This document shows positions 45,860-52,910 of a DNA stretch of 52,910 nucleotides, piece after piece. The notes beneath the pieces were generated by a model. That model saw only the letters and a program-made list of their open reading frames with translations. It made no database searches and was not told where the DNA came from. Source of the stretch: Ferrovibrio sp. (lineage in GTDB: Bacteria; Pseudomonadota; Alphaproteobacteria; Ferrovibrionales; Ferrovibrionaceae); contig NZ_JANLJJ010000035.1 of NCBI RefSeq assembly GCF_029255545.1, positions 8,790 through 61,699 on the forward strand. The letters run 5' to 3'. The translations under genes and the position numbers were made by a program. Every line of letters begins with the position of its first letter. Positions within the stretch are counted from its first letter, which is position 1.

Positions 45860-46183
45860 ATGATTGCGCAATTGCTGGCCGAATACTGGGACCGCCTTGA
45901 GGACAGCCTGAATTTCTGGGCTGTCATCGGCTTTCTCGGTCAGGCCGTGTTCGCCTCGCGGTTCATCATCCAGTGGCTGCATGCCGAGCGGGTGAAGCGC
46001 AGCGAGATCCCGGTGATCTTCTGGTACATCAGCATCGCCGGCGGCATCATTCTGCTGGCCTATGCCATCCATATCGCCAACGTGGTGTTCATCATCGGCC
46101 AGGTGTCCGGGCTGGTGGTCTATCTGCGCAACCTTCACCTGATCTACAAGGCGCGGCGCGAAGGCCGGGAAGCCGCCGTATGA
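45860..46183 (+). CDS. LABN-domain small membrane protein
   Basis: A 107-residue protein of the lipid A biosynthesis N-terminal (LABN) family: WAVIGFLGQAVFASRFIIQW, then SEIPVIFWYISIAGG and a VVFIIGQVSGLVVYLRNLHLIYK segment, giving three membrane helices. LABN occurs alone or fused at the N-terminus of some LpxB proteins. It lies 12 bp after the GT2 gene and overlaps the GT39 start (ATGA), so the three act together. It may assist transfer or flipping of the lipid-linked sugar (speculative). Confidence 0.88.
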   Translation: MIAQLLAEYWDRLEDSLNFWAVIGFLGQAVFASRFIIQWLHAERVKRSEIPVIFWYISIAGGIILLAYAIHIANVVFIIGQVSGLVVYLRNLHLIYKARREGREAAV

Positions 46184-47841
46184 CTGCGTCGCCGCTGGGC
46201 AACCGCAACGCCTTCACCTTCACGGCGCTGCTCTGGCTTGTCGTGGTCGCTGCCGCGCTTTATGCGCGGCCGCTGATGCCGATTGACGAGACGCGGTATG
46301 TCACCGTCGCCTGGGAGATGCATCTGGCCGATCACTGGCTGGTGCCGCTGCTGAATGGCGAGGCCTATCACCACAAGCCGCCTCTGTTGTTCTGGATCAT
46401 CCGGCTCGGCTGGCTGGCCTTTGGCGTGAGCGAGACCTGGGCGCGGCTGGTGGCCCCGCTGTTTGGCTTGGGCGCCCTGGGGCTCACGGCATGGCTTGGC
46501 CGTCTGCTGTGGCCGGGCGAACAGGGCCGGGCTGCCGGCAATGTCGCGCCCCTGCTGCTGCTGACGGCGGCCTGGTGGATGCTGTTTGCCACGCTCAGCA
46601 TGTTCGACCTGATCATGGCCTTCTTCGCCGTGCTGGGCTGGATCGGCCTGACGCTCAACCTGCATTACCGCAAACGCTGGACCGGCATCCTGATCACCGG
46701 CCTGGCCATCGGGCTGGGCGTGCTGGGCAAGGGCCCGGTGATCCTGGTCTACATCCTGCCGCCAGCCCTGTTCGCGCCGTTATGGATGCGGCGCGAGACG
46801 AAACCCGGCTGGCTCGGCTGGTATGGCGGCGTGCTGCTCTCGATGGTGATCGGGGCTGCCATCGGCCTGGCCTGGGCCCTGCCGGCGGCCGAAGCCGGCG
46901 GCGCGGCCTACAAGCAGGCTTTGCTCTGGGGCCAGACGGCCGGCCGGGTGCGCGACAGCTTCGCCCATCGCCGGCCCTTCTGGTGGTATCTGCCGCTGCT
47001 GCCGCTGCTGCTGTTCCCATGGTCGCTGTGGCCACCGGCCTGGCGGGCGCTGGCGCTGTGGCGCCGGGCGGCCGAGCCGGGCCTGCGTTTTGGCCTGGTG
47101 GCCAGCCTGACCGGCCTGCTGGTGTTTTCCATGATCAGCGGCAAGCAGCCGCATTACCTGCTGCCGCTGGCGCCGGCCTTCATGCTTGTGCTGGCCCGCA
47201 GCCTGACGGCCGAATGGGCCGCGCCGGCGAAAGCCCGCGATGCCTGGTGGCTGGCGGCCGCTTTTGTCCTGCTAGCGGCAGCCATACTGGCTCTCCCGGT
47301 CGGGATGGCGGCGCTGCCGAAACTCGCGGCCAAGCTCGACCTGCCTGACTGGGCGCTGGAGAACCTGCTCGAGATTGCAGCATTGCTGCTGTTGGGGCTG
47401 CTTGCCGCGTTGTGGCTGGGCCGGCGCGGCAGTTTTTTGGCATCGCTGGGCGCCATGGTGGTGCCGGCAACGCTGCTGTTCCTCGCCGTGCACCTGTTCG
47501 GTTTCATACCGGCCCGGCCGGCCTATGACCTGGCGCCAGCCGGCGCGGTGATCAGGCGCGGGCAGGATGAGGGACGGCCGATTGCCTATGCCGGCGATTA
47601 TCACGGCGAATACCAGTTTCTCGGCCGGCTGGAAAAGCCGCTGCAGGAAATCGACTATGCGGCGATTCCCGCCTGGCTGGCGACGCACCCGAATGGCTGG
47701 GTGGTGGCGCGCTACCGGGAGGAGCATCTCGACAGCGCCCCCAAACCGGTATACGCACAACAGAAGCGTGGTCGCATGATGGTGATCTGGGATGCAGCGG
47801 CTCCGACTGGCAACCCGGAGTTTTTCCGCCAGCCACGCTAG
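46180..47841 (+). CDS. ArnT-like glycosyltransferase family 39 membrane protein
   Basis: A 553-residue polytopic membrane protein (about 12 hydrophobic segments) with a short periplasmic C-terminal domain. The first periplasmic loop contains the catalytic acidic motif PIDETRYVTVAWEM and the HHKPPLLFW segment characteristic of GT39/PMT and ArnT. Such enzymes transfer a sugar from an undecaprenyl-phosphate carrier to lipid A or another envelope acceptor. ATG 46180 overlaps the LABN stop codon. The sugar and acceptor are unknown. Confidence 0.9.
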   Translation: MTASPLGNRNAFTFTALLWLVVVAAALYARPLMPIDETRYVTVAWEMHLADHWLVPLLNGEAYHHKPPLLFWIIRLGWLAFGVSETWARLVAPLFGLGALGLTAWLGRLLWPGEQGRAAGNVAPLLLLTAAWWMLFATLSMFDLIMAFFAVLGWIGLTLNLHYRKRWTGILITGLAIGLGVLGKGPVILVYILPPALFAPLWMRRETKPGWLGWYGGVLLSMVIGAAIGLAWALPAAEAGGAAYKQALLWGQTAGRVRDSFAHRRPFWWYLPLLPLLLFPWSLWPPAWRALALWRRAAEPGLRFGLVASLTGLLVFSMISGKQPHYLLPLAPAFMLVLARSLTAEWAAPAKARDAWWLAAAFVLLAAAILALPVGMAALPKLAAKLDLPDWALENLLEIAALLLLGLLAALWLGRRGSFLASLGAMVVPATLLFLAVHLFGFIPARPAYDLAPAGAVIRRGQDEGRPIAYAGDYHGEYQFLGRLEKPLQEIDYAAIPAWLATHPNGWVVARYREEHLDSAPKPVYAQQKRGRMMVIWDAAAPTGNPEFFRQPR

Positions 47842-47873
47842 CCGGCAGGGTCGGCCGCAGAGGAGGCGAGGGC

Positions 47874-48752
47874 GTGCTGTTTCCGGGATTCGAGCAGAAG
47901 CGGGTAAACGGCGCCGGCGCCGAAATCAATCTGCGCATCGGCGGCAAGGGGCCGGCTTTGCTGCTGTTGCACGGCTATCCGCAGACCCACGCGATGTGGC
48001 ATCGGATCGCGCCAAAGCTGGCCGAGGATTTCACCGTGGTCTGCGCCGACCTGCGCGGCTATGGCGACAGTTCCAAGCCGGCCACGCTGCCCGACCATTC
48101 CTCCTATTCCAAACGCGCCACCGCCGCCGACATGGCGACGGTGATGACAACTTTGGGGTTCGAAACCTTCCGGCTGGCCGGCCATGACCGCGGCGGCCGC
48201 GTGTCGCACCGCCTGGCGCTGGATTTCCCCGGGCGCGTGGAAAAGCTGGCGGTGCTGGACATCATTCCGACCCGCACGCTGTTCGAGACCGTCAACCAGC
48301 AGGTCGCCACCGGCTATTACCACTGGTTCTTCCTGATCCAGCCCTTCGACATGCCCGAGCGCATGATCGGCGCCGATCCGGAATACTATTTCCGCAAGAA
48401 GACCGGCCAATGGTCGGCCGCCGGCCACAAATTCGACGACGAGGCGATGGCGGAATACCTGCGTTGCTTCAGCGATCCGGCCACCATCCATGCCTCCTGC
48501 GAGGACTATCGCGCCGCCGCCGGCATCGACCTTGAGCATGACCGCGCCGACGAGGACCAGCGCATCCGCTGTCCACTGCTGGTGCTGTGGGGCGAGAAGG
48601 GGCTGATGCACAAGGCCTACAATGTGCTCGACACCTGGCGCGACAAGGCCGCGGGCAGCGTGGAAGGCCATGCGGTGCCGAGCGGGCATTTCCTGCCCGA
48701 GGAAGCGCCCGGGGAAACCTATGCGGCCCTGCGCCGTTTCTTTGCGAGTTGA
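47874..48752 (+). CDS. Alpha/beta hydrolase of the fluoroacetate dehalogenase type
   Basis: A 292-residue alpha/beta hydrolase. Its residues align with the fluoroacetate dehalogenase set: nucleophile Asp105 and Arg106/Arg109 (GHDRGGRV), Asp129, the halide-binding His150 and Trp151 (YYHWFF), Tyr212 and catalytic His272 (SGHFLPEE). In characterised enzymes the equivalents bind the carboxylate and fluoride and open the carbon-halogen bond. Full retention suggests real haloacetate dehalogenase activity rather than an epoxide hydrolase. GTG 47874 follows AGGAGG by 7 bp. Confidence 0.85.
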   Translation: MLFPGFEQKRVNGAGAEINLRIGGKGPALLLLHGYPQTHAMWHRIAPKLAEDFTVVCADLRGYGDSSKPATLPDHSSYSKRATAADMATVMTTLGFETFRLAGHDRGGRVSHRLALDFPGRVEKLAVLDIIPTRTLFETVNQQVATGYYHWFFLIQPFDMPERMIGADPEYYFRKKTGQWSAAGHKFDDEAMAEYLRCFSDPATIHASCEDYRAAAGIDLEHDRADEDQRIRCPLLVLWGEKGLMHKAYNVLDTWRDKAAGSVEGHAVPSGHFLPEEAPGETYAALRRFFAS

Positions 48753-48757
48753 CAGCG

Positions 48758-49543
48758 ATGAACGAGACGCCGCCACCCGGTGAACAGCCCCAACACGAGT
48801 TGCCGCCGATCATCGCGCCGGTGCCGAAGCTGAGCCTGTTCGCGCGACTGCGGAACTATTTCCTCGCCGGCATCATCGTCACGGCGCCGATCGGCCTCAC
48901 CATCTATCTGGTCGTCATCACCATCCAGGCGATTGACCGCAATGTGCGCGGCCTGGTGCCGGAAGGCTATCAGCCGGAACGCTTCATTCCCTACGACCTG
49001 CCTTATGGCCTGCCCGGCCTGGGTGTCATCGCCGCCCTCGTGCTGCTCACGCTGATCGGGTTCCTCGCCACCAACCTGCTCGGCAGAACCCTGCTGCGGC
49101 TGAGCGAACGGCTGGTCGCCCGCATGCCGGTGATCCGTGGCCTCTATTCGGCGCTGAAGCAGATTTTCGAAACCGTGTTCAGCCAGTCGGGCCAGTCCTT
49201 CCGCCAGGTCGCATTGGTGCCCTGGCCCTCGCCGGGGTCCTGGACCGTCGCCTTCGTCACCAATTACGTGCAGGGCGATGAGGTCTCCCGGCATCTGGGC
49301 GAGGACATGGTCACCGTTTATGTGCCGACCACGCCGAACCCGACCGGCGGCTACATGGTGTATTACCGCCGCAAGGATATCGTGATCCTGTCGACCTCGG
49401 TCGACCAGGCGATGAAGCTGATCATTTCCTGCGGCGTGATCGTGCCGCCAGAACTGGCGGCGGGTAAAACGGCCGCGAAGACGGCCGACGGAGGAAACGG
49501 CAATGTCCAACCCGGGAATGGCAACGGCGGCTTCACGCCCTGA
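48758..49543 (+). CDS. DUF502 family membrane protein
   Basis: A 261-residue protein with two membrane helices (about residues 32-54 and 84-106) and a conserved soluble part, the layout of DUF502 proteins. Motifs include the LRNYFLAGIIVTAPIGLTIYL start and the C-terminal region with VYVPTTPNPTGGYM, ending in a Gly/Asn-rich tail. Function is unknown. The next gene (P450) begins within it, 41 bp before its end, in another frame. Confidence 0.88.
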   Translation: MNETPPPGEQPQHELPPIIAPVPKLSLFARLRNYFLAGIIVTAPIGLTIYLVVITIQAIDRNVRGLVPEGYQPERFIPYDLPYGLPGLGVIAALVLLTLIGFLATNLLGRTLLRLSERLVARMPVIRGLYSALKQIFETVFSQSGQSFRQVALVPWPSPGSWTVAFVTNYVQGDEVSRHLGEDMVTVYVPTTPNPTGGYMVYYRRKDIVILSTSVDQAMKLIISCGVIVPPELAAGKTAAKTADGGNGNVQPGNGNGGFTP

Positions 49544-50822
49544 AGCCGCTCTGAATGCCCTGCATCTTGGCCGCTTTGCCGGGACCGGCGAGGCGGCGCA
49601 ACGCGCGGCCGTCGCGGCTTTCGACCTGCGCGCGCTGGATCAGGGCTTTCTTGACGATCCCTATCCCCTTTATCACCTGCTGCGCCATTACGATCCGGTG
49701 CGGCGGATGCCGGACGGCAGCTATTTTCTGACCCGCTACGACGACCTGCAGGCGGTCTATCGCGACAACAGGCGGTTCAGCTCCGACAAGAAGATCGAGT
49801 TCAAGCCGAAATTCGGCGACACGCCGCTCTATCGCCATCACACCACCAGCCTGGTATTCAACGATCCGCCGCTGCACACGCGGGTACGCCGCCTGCTGGC
49901 GCCGGCCTTCACGCCGCGTGCGCTGAAACTGCTGGAGGCGCGCTTCGCCGCCCTGGTCGACCGGCTGCTGGATCGCGCCGCGAAGCAGGGCGGCATGGAT
50001 GTGGTGACTGATTACGCCGCCGCGCTGCCGGTAGAGATCATCGGCGACATGCTGGCAGTGCCGCCGGCTGATCGCCACCTGCTGCGCGACTGGTCGCTGG
50101 CCATCCTGGGCGCTCTGGAGCCGGTGCTGACGCCGGAGCGCGCGGCGGCCGGCAACAGGGCCATGCTGGAATTCGAGGCCTATCTCGATGGCCATCTGGC
50201 CGAATGGCACCGCCGCGTCGAGCAGGATGCGAATGCCGGCAGCGATGGTTTCGGTGACGTGCTGGCCGGCCTGATCCGTGGCGAGAATGGCGAGCGCCTG
50301 ACTGCCGACGAACTGGTGCAGAACTGCATCTTCCTGCTCAATGCCGGCCATGAAACCACGGCCAACCTGATCGGCAATGGCGCTGCCGCGCTGCTGGACT
50401 GGCCCGACCAGAAGCAGCGCCTGATCGACGATCCCGGCCTGATGAAAACGGCGGTGGAGGAATTCCTGCGCTTTGAATCCTCCAACCAGCTCGGCAACCG
50501 CCGCGTGGTGGAAGAGGTGGAGGTCGGCGGCGTGACATTTGAGCCCGGTACGCTGGTCACGCTGTGCATCGGCGCGGCCAACCGCGACCCGGCGCAGTTT
50601 CCAGATCCTGACCGCCTGGATGTCGGCCGCCAGCCGAACCGCCATCTCGCCTTCGGTGCCGGCATCCATGCCTGTGCCGGCATGTCGCTGGCGCGTATCG
50701 AGGGACTGATCGCCATCGGTCGCCTGCTGGCGCGCTTCCCGAACTATCGCCGCAGCGGCGAGCCGGTGCGCGGTGGCAGGGCGCGGTTCCGGGGGTATCT
50801 GAGCTATCCGGTCGAATTCTGA
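49503..50822 (+). CDS. Cytochrome P450
   Basis: A 439-residue soluble bacterial P450 (class I type; needs ferredoxin and reductase, neither seen here). The I-helix oxygen-binding motif AGHETTAN (near 280-287), ExxR as EFLR, and the heme-binding FGAGIHACAG (near 384-393) with the thiolate Cys are intact. ATG 49503 is supported by GGAGG at good spacing, although it lies inside the DUF502 gene; a later ATG at 49518 is possible. Substrate unknown; its neighbourhood with TetR and a Rieske oxygenase suggests oxidative metabolism of an aromatic or xenobiotic compound. Confidence 0.93.
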   Translation: MSNPGMATAASRPEAALNALHLGRFAGTGEAAQRAAVAAFDLRALDQGFLDDPYPLYHLLRHYDPVRRMPDGSYFLTRYDDLQAVYRDNRRFSSDKKIEFKPKFGDTPLYRHHTTSLVFNDPPLHTRVRRLLAPAFTPRALKLLEARFAALVDRLLDRAAKQGGMDVVTDYAAALPVEIIGDMLAVPPADRHLLRDWSLAILGALEPVLTPERAAAGNRAMLEFEAYLDGHLAEWHRRVEQDANAGSDGFGDVLAGLIRGENGERLTADELVQNCIFLLNAGHETTANLIGNGAAALLDWPDQKQRLIDDPGLMKTAVEEFLRFESSNQLGNRRVVEEVEVGGVTFEPGTLVTLCIGAANRDPAQFPDPDRLDVGRQPNRHLAFGAGIHACAGMSLARIEGLIAIGRLLARFPNYRRSGEPVRGGRARFRGYLSYPVEF

Positions 50823-50867
50823 GGCGCCCGCCCTACGGGGAGGGTGGTATTTTTGCCCTCGACATTG

Positions 50868-50881
50868 AATTGAATTCAATT
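50868..50881. promoter_or_regulatory. 14-bp perfect palindrome before tetR-type gene
   Basis: AATTGAATTCAATT is a perfect palindrome, AT-rich in a GC-rich genome, ending directly before AAGGTG (the ribosome-binding site) of the TetR gene. The size and position are what is expected of an operator for TetR self-regulation; the P450 gene lies just upstream and reads the same way. Confidence 0.55.
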
Positions 50882-50892
50882 AAGGTGTCGCC

Positions 50893-51552
50893 ATGCCTCC
50901 GCGTCTCCGTGTTTCTGCCGCCCAGCTGCTGCCGCCCGAACTGCCCGCCACTCCGCGTGGCGGCGATACCCGCCAGCGCATTCTCGCCGCCGCCGCAAAA
51001 GTGCTGCTGGCCGGGCAGGGCGAATGCGAGATCGCCGACGTGGCGCGCGCCGCCGGCATCTCGGCAGGCCTGAGCTATCACTATTTTGGCTCCAAGGCCG
51101 GCCTGATCGCTGCCGTCGTCGAGACTTTCTACGACCGCTTCGAGGCCGCGGTGATGGACGTGAATCCGAAGCCGGGCGTCAGCTGGGGCGAGCGCGAGAA
51201 GCTGCGGCTGGAGCGCATGGTCGCCTTCCATTATGCCGAACCGCTGGCCTCGCTGATCCTCACGCGGCTGAGCCGCACGCCGGAAGTTGCGGCCGTGGAG
51301 GCCACCCGGCTGGCCCGGCATATCGAACTCGCCGCCCGCAACATCGAGATCGCGCAAAAACGCGGCGAGATTCCTGATGAACTCGACGCCCATCTGCTCG
51401 GCGCCATGATCCTGGGTGGCCTGCGCCAGGCGATCGGGCAGGCTCTGGCCGCGCCGAAACGGCCGACGCAGGCGCGGCTGGCCGAGCAGCTCTGGCAGTT
51501 CATCGCCGGCACGGCGCGGTTCAGGGCCGCAACAAAAAGAAAAAGCAGATAG
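50893..51552 (+). CDS. TetR family transcriptional regulator
   Basis: A 219-residue regulator. After a short basic N-terminal tail of about 25 residues comes the helix-turn-helix: RQRILAAAAKVLLAGQG, then IADVARAAGISAGLSYHYFGSKAGLIAAVV. The C-terminal two-thirds (about 75-215) is a helical ligand domain that differs among members, so the inducer is unknown. ATG 50893 follows AAGGTG. It lies between the P450 and Rieske oxygenase genes and probably controls one or both; a palindrome stands at its start. Confidence 0.92.
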   Translation: MPPRLRVSAAQLLPPELPATPRGGDTRQRILAAAAKVLLAGQGECEIADVARAAGISAGLSYHYFGSKAGLIAAVVETFYDRFEAAVMDVNPKPGVSWGEREKLRLERMVAFHYAEPLASLILTRLSRTPEVAAVEATRLARHIELAARNIEIAQKRGEIPDELDAHLLGAMILGGLRQAIGQALAAPKRPTQARLAEQLWQFIAGTARFRAATKRKSR

Positions 51553-51561
51553 GGAAACGCC

Positions 51562-52713
51562 ATGCAGCCCGCCCAGCAGATCGAATGGCTTGAGCGCACC
51601 CGGCGCAACATCGCGGCCGGCACCACCGACATGGCGGACGACATCGCCCGTGTCGATGTGGTGCGCTACACCGATCCGGTTCGGCTGGCCGCCGAGCAGG
51701 ACCTGCTGTTCCGGCGCCATCCCATCGCGGTGAGCTTTTCCTCCAAGCTGGCCCGGCCCGGCGATGTGGTGACGCATGACCTGCTCGGCCTGCCGATCCT
51801 GCTGACCCGCGACCGCGAGGGCCGGCTGAATGCCTTCCTCAATGTCTGCCGCCATCGCGGCGCGAAACTGGTCTGGCAGCGCGAAGCCTGCGGCCAGCGC
51901 GCGTTGGCCTGCCCCTATCATGCCTGGACCTATGATCTGGCTGGCAGCCTGCGCGGCATTCCGCACGAGGCCGGTTTCGCCCAGCTCGACAAGGCGACCC
52001 ACGGCCTGGTTCGCCTGCCGGTGGCGGAAGCCTTCGGCATCGTCTTCGTCGTGCCGCAGCCTGGCGACAGCTACGACTTCAACGGCTTCTTCGCCTCGGT
52101 GCGCGGCGATCTCGAAGGCTTTGGCCTCGGCAGCCATGTGCTCTATGACGAACGCGAGATCGGCATCGCCGGCAACTGGAAGCTGGTGGTGGAAGGCGGC
52201 CTGGAGACCTATCACGTCCGCCAGGCGCATCGCGCCACCATAGCGCCGATGTTCGCCGACAATGTCGCGGTGGCTGATCGGCTCGGCCGCCATGCGCGGC
52301 TGTATTTCACCAAACGCAACGCGACCGAGCTGCAGGGGCAACCACTGGAGGGCAGGTCGGTGCGCGACTACGGCAACCCGCTCTATTACATCTTTCCCAA
52401 CCTGGTCATCCTGGTGCAGCCCGACCATGCCACGGTGATGGCGGTGTTTCCGCAGGGCACCGATGCCAGCATCGTGCAGGGCGGCGCGCTGATCCCCGAA
52501 CCGCCGCAGAGCGACAAGGCGCGTCAACACTGGGACAGGAACGTGAAGATTTTCTGGGATGCGCTGGACGAGGATTTCCAGATGGCCCAGGCGATCCAGC
52601 CCGGCTTTCGCTCGGGCGCCAACAGCCATGTCACCTTCGGCCGCTTTGAGCAGGGCTGCACATGGTTCCATGAGGAAATGGACCGCGTGCTGGCGGCCGG
52701 CCATGGAAGGTGA
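51562..52713 (+). CDS. Rieske non-heme iron oxygenase, alpha subunit
   Basis: A 383-residue ring-hydroxylating-type oxygenase. The Rieske cluster ligands are Cys96/His98 (CRHRG) and Cys117/His120 (CPYHAW). The mononuclear iron site is formed by His218 and His223 (ETYHVRQAH), with Glu215 in the position where Asp usually bridges the two centres, and a probable third ligand in the C-terminal EDFQMAQ segment. No beta subunit is adjacent; the enzyme may be an alpha-only type like those acting on choline-type or stachydrine-type substrates. Substrate unknown. It follows tetR by 9 bp. Confidence 0.9.
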   Translation: MQPAQQIEWLERTRRNIAAGTTDMADDIARVDVVRYTDPVRLAAEQDLLFRRHPIAVSFSSKLARPGDVVTHDLLGLPILLTRDREGRLNAFLNVCRHRGAKLVWQREACGQRALACPYHAWTYDLAGSLRGIPHEAGFAQLDKATHGLVRLPVAEAFGIVFVVPQPGDSYDFNGFFASVRGDLEGFGLGSHVLYDEREIGIAGNWKLVVEGGLETYHVRQAHRATIAPMFADNVAVADRLGRHARLYFTKRNATELQGQPLEGRSVRDYGNPLYYIFPNLVILVQPDHATVMAVFPQGTDASIVQGGALIPEPPQSDKARQHWDRNVKIFWDALDEDFQMAQAIQPGFRSGANSHVTFGRFEQGCTWFHEEMDRVLAAGHGR

Positions 52714-52722
52714 TCAGGCGGC

Positions 52723-52736
52723 TTGATTTAGGTCAA
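52723..52736. promoter_or_regulatory. FNR/FixK-type box
   Basis: TTGATTTAGGTCAA matches the alphaproteobacterial FNR/FixK consensus TTGAY-N4-RTCAA exactly. It is centred about 41 bp upstream of the transcription start expected from the -10 box at 52757-52762, the position used for activation. Confidence 0.6.
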
Positions 52737-52756
52737 GCTAAAACACAAATTTAGTG

Positions 52757-52764
52757 TATAAAAT
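52757..52764 (+). promoter_or_regulatory. -10 box before the YeeE/YedE gene
   Basis: TATAAAAT in an AT-rich run. A small inverted repeat, ACAC-AAATTTA-GTGT (52743-52757), overlaps its left end and the spacer. No separate -35 hexamer is needed if the FNR-type box activates. Confidence 0.5.
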
Positions 52765-52807
52765 ACCTTCAGATGGCCGATGCCCTGATTCGGCCAGGGA
52801 GGTGGAC

Positions 52808-52910
52808 ATGTACTCGCTTCGTGAAAAAGCCTGGTCGCCCTACGCGGCCGGCATCCTGATCGGCCTGCTGCAGATACCGGCATTCCTGCTGATCAACACG
52901 GCGCTCGGCG
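52808..52910 (+). CDS. YeeE/YedE-type sulfur transport protein, 5' end
   Basis: Thirty-four codons are visible before the window ends. The start MYSLREKAWSPYAAGILIGLLQIPAF and LLINTALG are those of YeeE/YedE family membrane proteins, which import thiosulfate or related sulfur compounds. GGGAGG precedes ATG 52808. An FNR/FixK-type box lies 72 bp upstream of the start codon, so it may be induced under low oxygen. The rest of the gene is outside the window, so subtype cannot be judged. Confidence 0.7.
   Translation, partial: MYSLREKAWSPYAAGILIGLLQIPAFLLINTALG

Overview
This 52.9-kb window is GC-rich chromosomal DNA from an alphaproteobacterium, most likely of the Rhodospirillales type. The evidence is gene order and family type: eno and ftsB ahead of a pyruvate dehydrogenase operon whose E1-beta carries its own lipoyl domain; a fused ispDF; dusB-ntrB-ntrC-ntrY-ntrX-trkA-dat-hfq-hflX in one long run; gyrA-coaD-cyclophilins-queA-tgt; and a dense cluster of GANTC (CcrM-type) sites in front of ftsB. 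I see no prophage, insertion sequence, CRISPR array or rRNA. Most of the window is core genome; the right third is more accessory.

Layout. 1-5184: the end of mtnA, a fused class II aldolase/short-chain dehydrogenase, a YciB-type membrane protein, enolase and a small exported protein. 5186-7432 (minus): a DUF1190 lipoprotein, a glutathionylspermidine-synthase-like ATP-grasp enzyme and a DUF350 membrane protein. 7590-16920 (plus): ftsB, pdhA, pdhB, pdhC, a short-chain dehydrogenase lacking its catalytic residues, lpdA, lipA, a Coq10/RatA START protein and malonyl-CoA decarboxylase. E3, lipoyl synthase and the E1/E2 subunits together supply and use lipoyl groups. 16917-19056 (minus): pncC, pgpA, ispDF. 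19212-31592 (plus): dusB, two nitrogen two-component systems, trkA, D-amino-acid transaminase, hfq, hflX and an inositol-monophosphatase-family gene followed by a decayed duplicate of its own 3' end. 31910-38453 (plus): gyrA, coaD, two tandem cyclophilins (one exported, one cytoplasmic), queA and tgt.

38456-44837 holds mostly unknown small genes, a PAS protein, one tRNA-Lys(UUU) and a TPR/glycosyltransferase-9-like gene whose two halves now lie on opposite strands, as if its first half had been inverted in place. 45047-47841 is a three-gene lipid-linked sugar module (GT2, LABN protein, GT39). 47874-52910 has a fluoroacetate-dehalogenase-like hydrolase, a DUF502 membrane protein, a cytochrome P450, a TetR regulator, a Rieske oxygenase and the start of a YeeE/YedE transporter behind an FNR/FixK-type box.

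The signals most worth following are the seven GANTC sites in 76 bp before ftsB, the split and inverted TPR-glycosyltransferase gene, the hairpin covering the hflX ribosome-binding site just after hfq, the mtnA/aldolase-dehydrogenase pair (a possible one-polypeptide methylthioribose shunt) and the short-chain dehydrogenase without YxxxK inside the pdh operon. All functions are read from sequence by eye; no database search was run.
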